Assembly: GCA_020438665.1 (NCBI GenBank) | Contig: JAGQUE010000268.1 | Span: forward strand, 1-5,310 | Direction of reading: 5' to 3' | Length of the DNA stretch: 5,310 bases | Source of the DNA: Nocardioidaceae bacterium | GTDB taxonomy: Bacteria; Actinomycetota; Actinomycetes; Propionibacteriales; Nocardioidaceae | Part shown: one piece after another, positions 5,279-5,310 of the stretch | How positions within the stretch are numbered: position 1 is the stretch's first letter | Layout of the letters: every line of letters begins with the position of its first letter | The notes under the pieces: generated by a model | Told to the model about the DNA's origin: nothing | The model's database searches: none | The model's input: the letters and a program-made list of their open reading frames with translations, nothing else | Program-made: the position numbers and the translations under genes

Positions 5279-5310
5279 GTGGACCTGATGGAGTTTCAGG
5301 CGAAGGAGCT
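5279..5310 (+). CDS. sucC: Succinyl-CoA ligase [ADP/GDP-forming] beta subunit, first 10 codons
   Basis: Only the N-terminus is in the window: GTG, then D-L-M-E-F-Q-A-K-E-L (the last codon is cut but any base gives Leu). This is the conserved beginning of SucC, compared with MNLHEYQAKQLF in E. coli. The enzyme's beta subunit, with SucD, interconverts succinyl-CoA and succinate in the TCA cycle with formation of ATP or GTP. GTG at 5279 is preferred over ATG at 5288 because family members have three residues before the E-[YF]-Q-A-K motif. A TGAGGA sequence (5261-5266) lies 12 nt upstream, slightly far for a ribosome binding site. A sucD gene is expected to follow outside the window. Confidence 0.82.
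   Translation, partial: MDLMEFQAKE

Overview
The window is very GC-rich, uses GTG starts freely and has genes close to both edges. It looks like chromosomal DNA of a motile high-GC actinobacterium. A Nocardioides-like member of the Propionibacteriales is my best guess, from the style of the M23 peptidase, the DUF480-methyltransferase fusion and the SucC N-terminus (start residues V-D-L-M-E-F-Q-A-K-E-L). This is inference, because no rRNA or other taxonomic marker is present.

Left half (1-2232, minus strand): an aerotaxis-like sensory module. It reads right to left. First comes a promoter matching the flagellar/WhiG-type sigma-28 consensus. Next is a single-domain PAS protein that closely resembles the FAD-binding PAS domain of E. 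coli Aer. Its stop codon overlaps (ATGA) the start of a soluble methyl-accepting chemotaxis protein that has no sensor domain and no membrane segment. A second PAS gene, about 75% identical to the first, follows with a promoter of the same geometry and runs off the left edge. It probably precedes a second MCP. Sensor and transducer, fused in Aer, seem to be split here into two co-translated proteins, and the unit seems to be duplicated.

Middle (2256-3569, minus strand): a membrane-anchored cell-wall peptidase. It has a long cytoplasmic Pro/Val/Thr/Ala-rich tail, one membrane segment, a short helical stalk and an extracellular LytM (M23) domain with all metal and catalytic residues in place. 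A 251-bp divergent intergenic region (3570-3820) separates it from the next gene and is rich in inverted and direct repeats.

Right half (3821-5310, plus strand): a fused DUF480 (YceH-type winged helix)/class I methyltransferase gene with a promoter that predicts a leaderless mRNA. It is followed by a 243-bp non-coding spacer carrying a five-copy 14-bp tandem repeat and CATCGACG repeats. The first ten codons of sucC (succinyl-CoA ligase beta subunit) end the window.

The genes fall into at least three separate transcription units: chemotaxis, cell wall and metabolism. I see no sign of a mobile element, CRISPR array, tRNA or rRNA.
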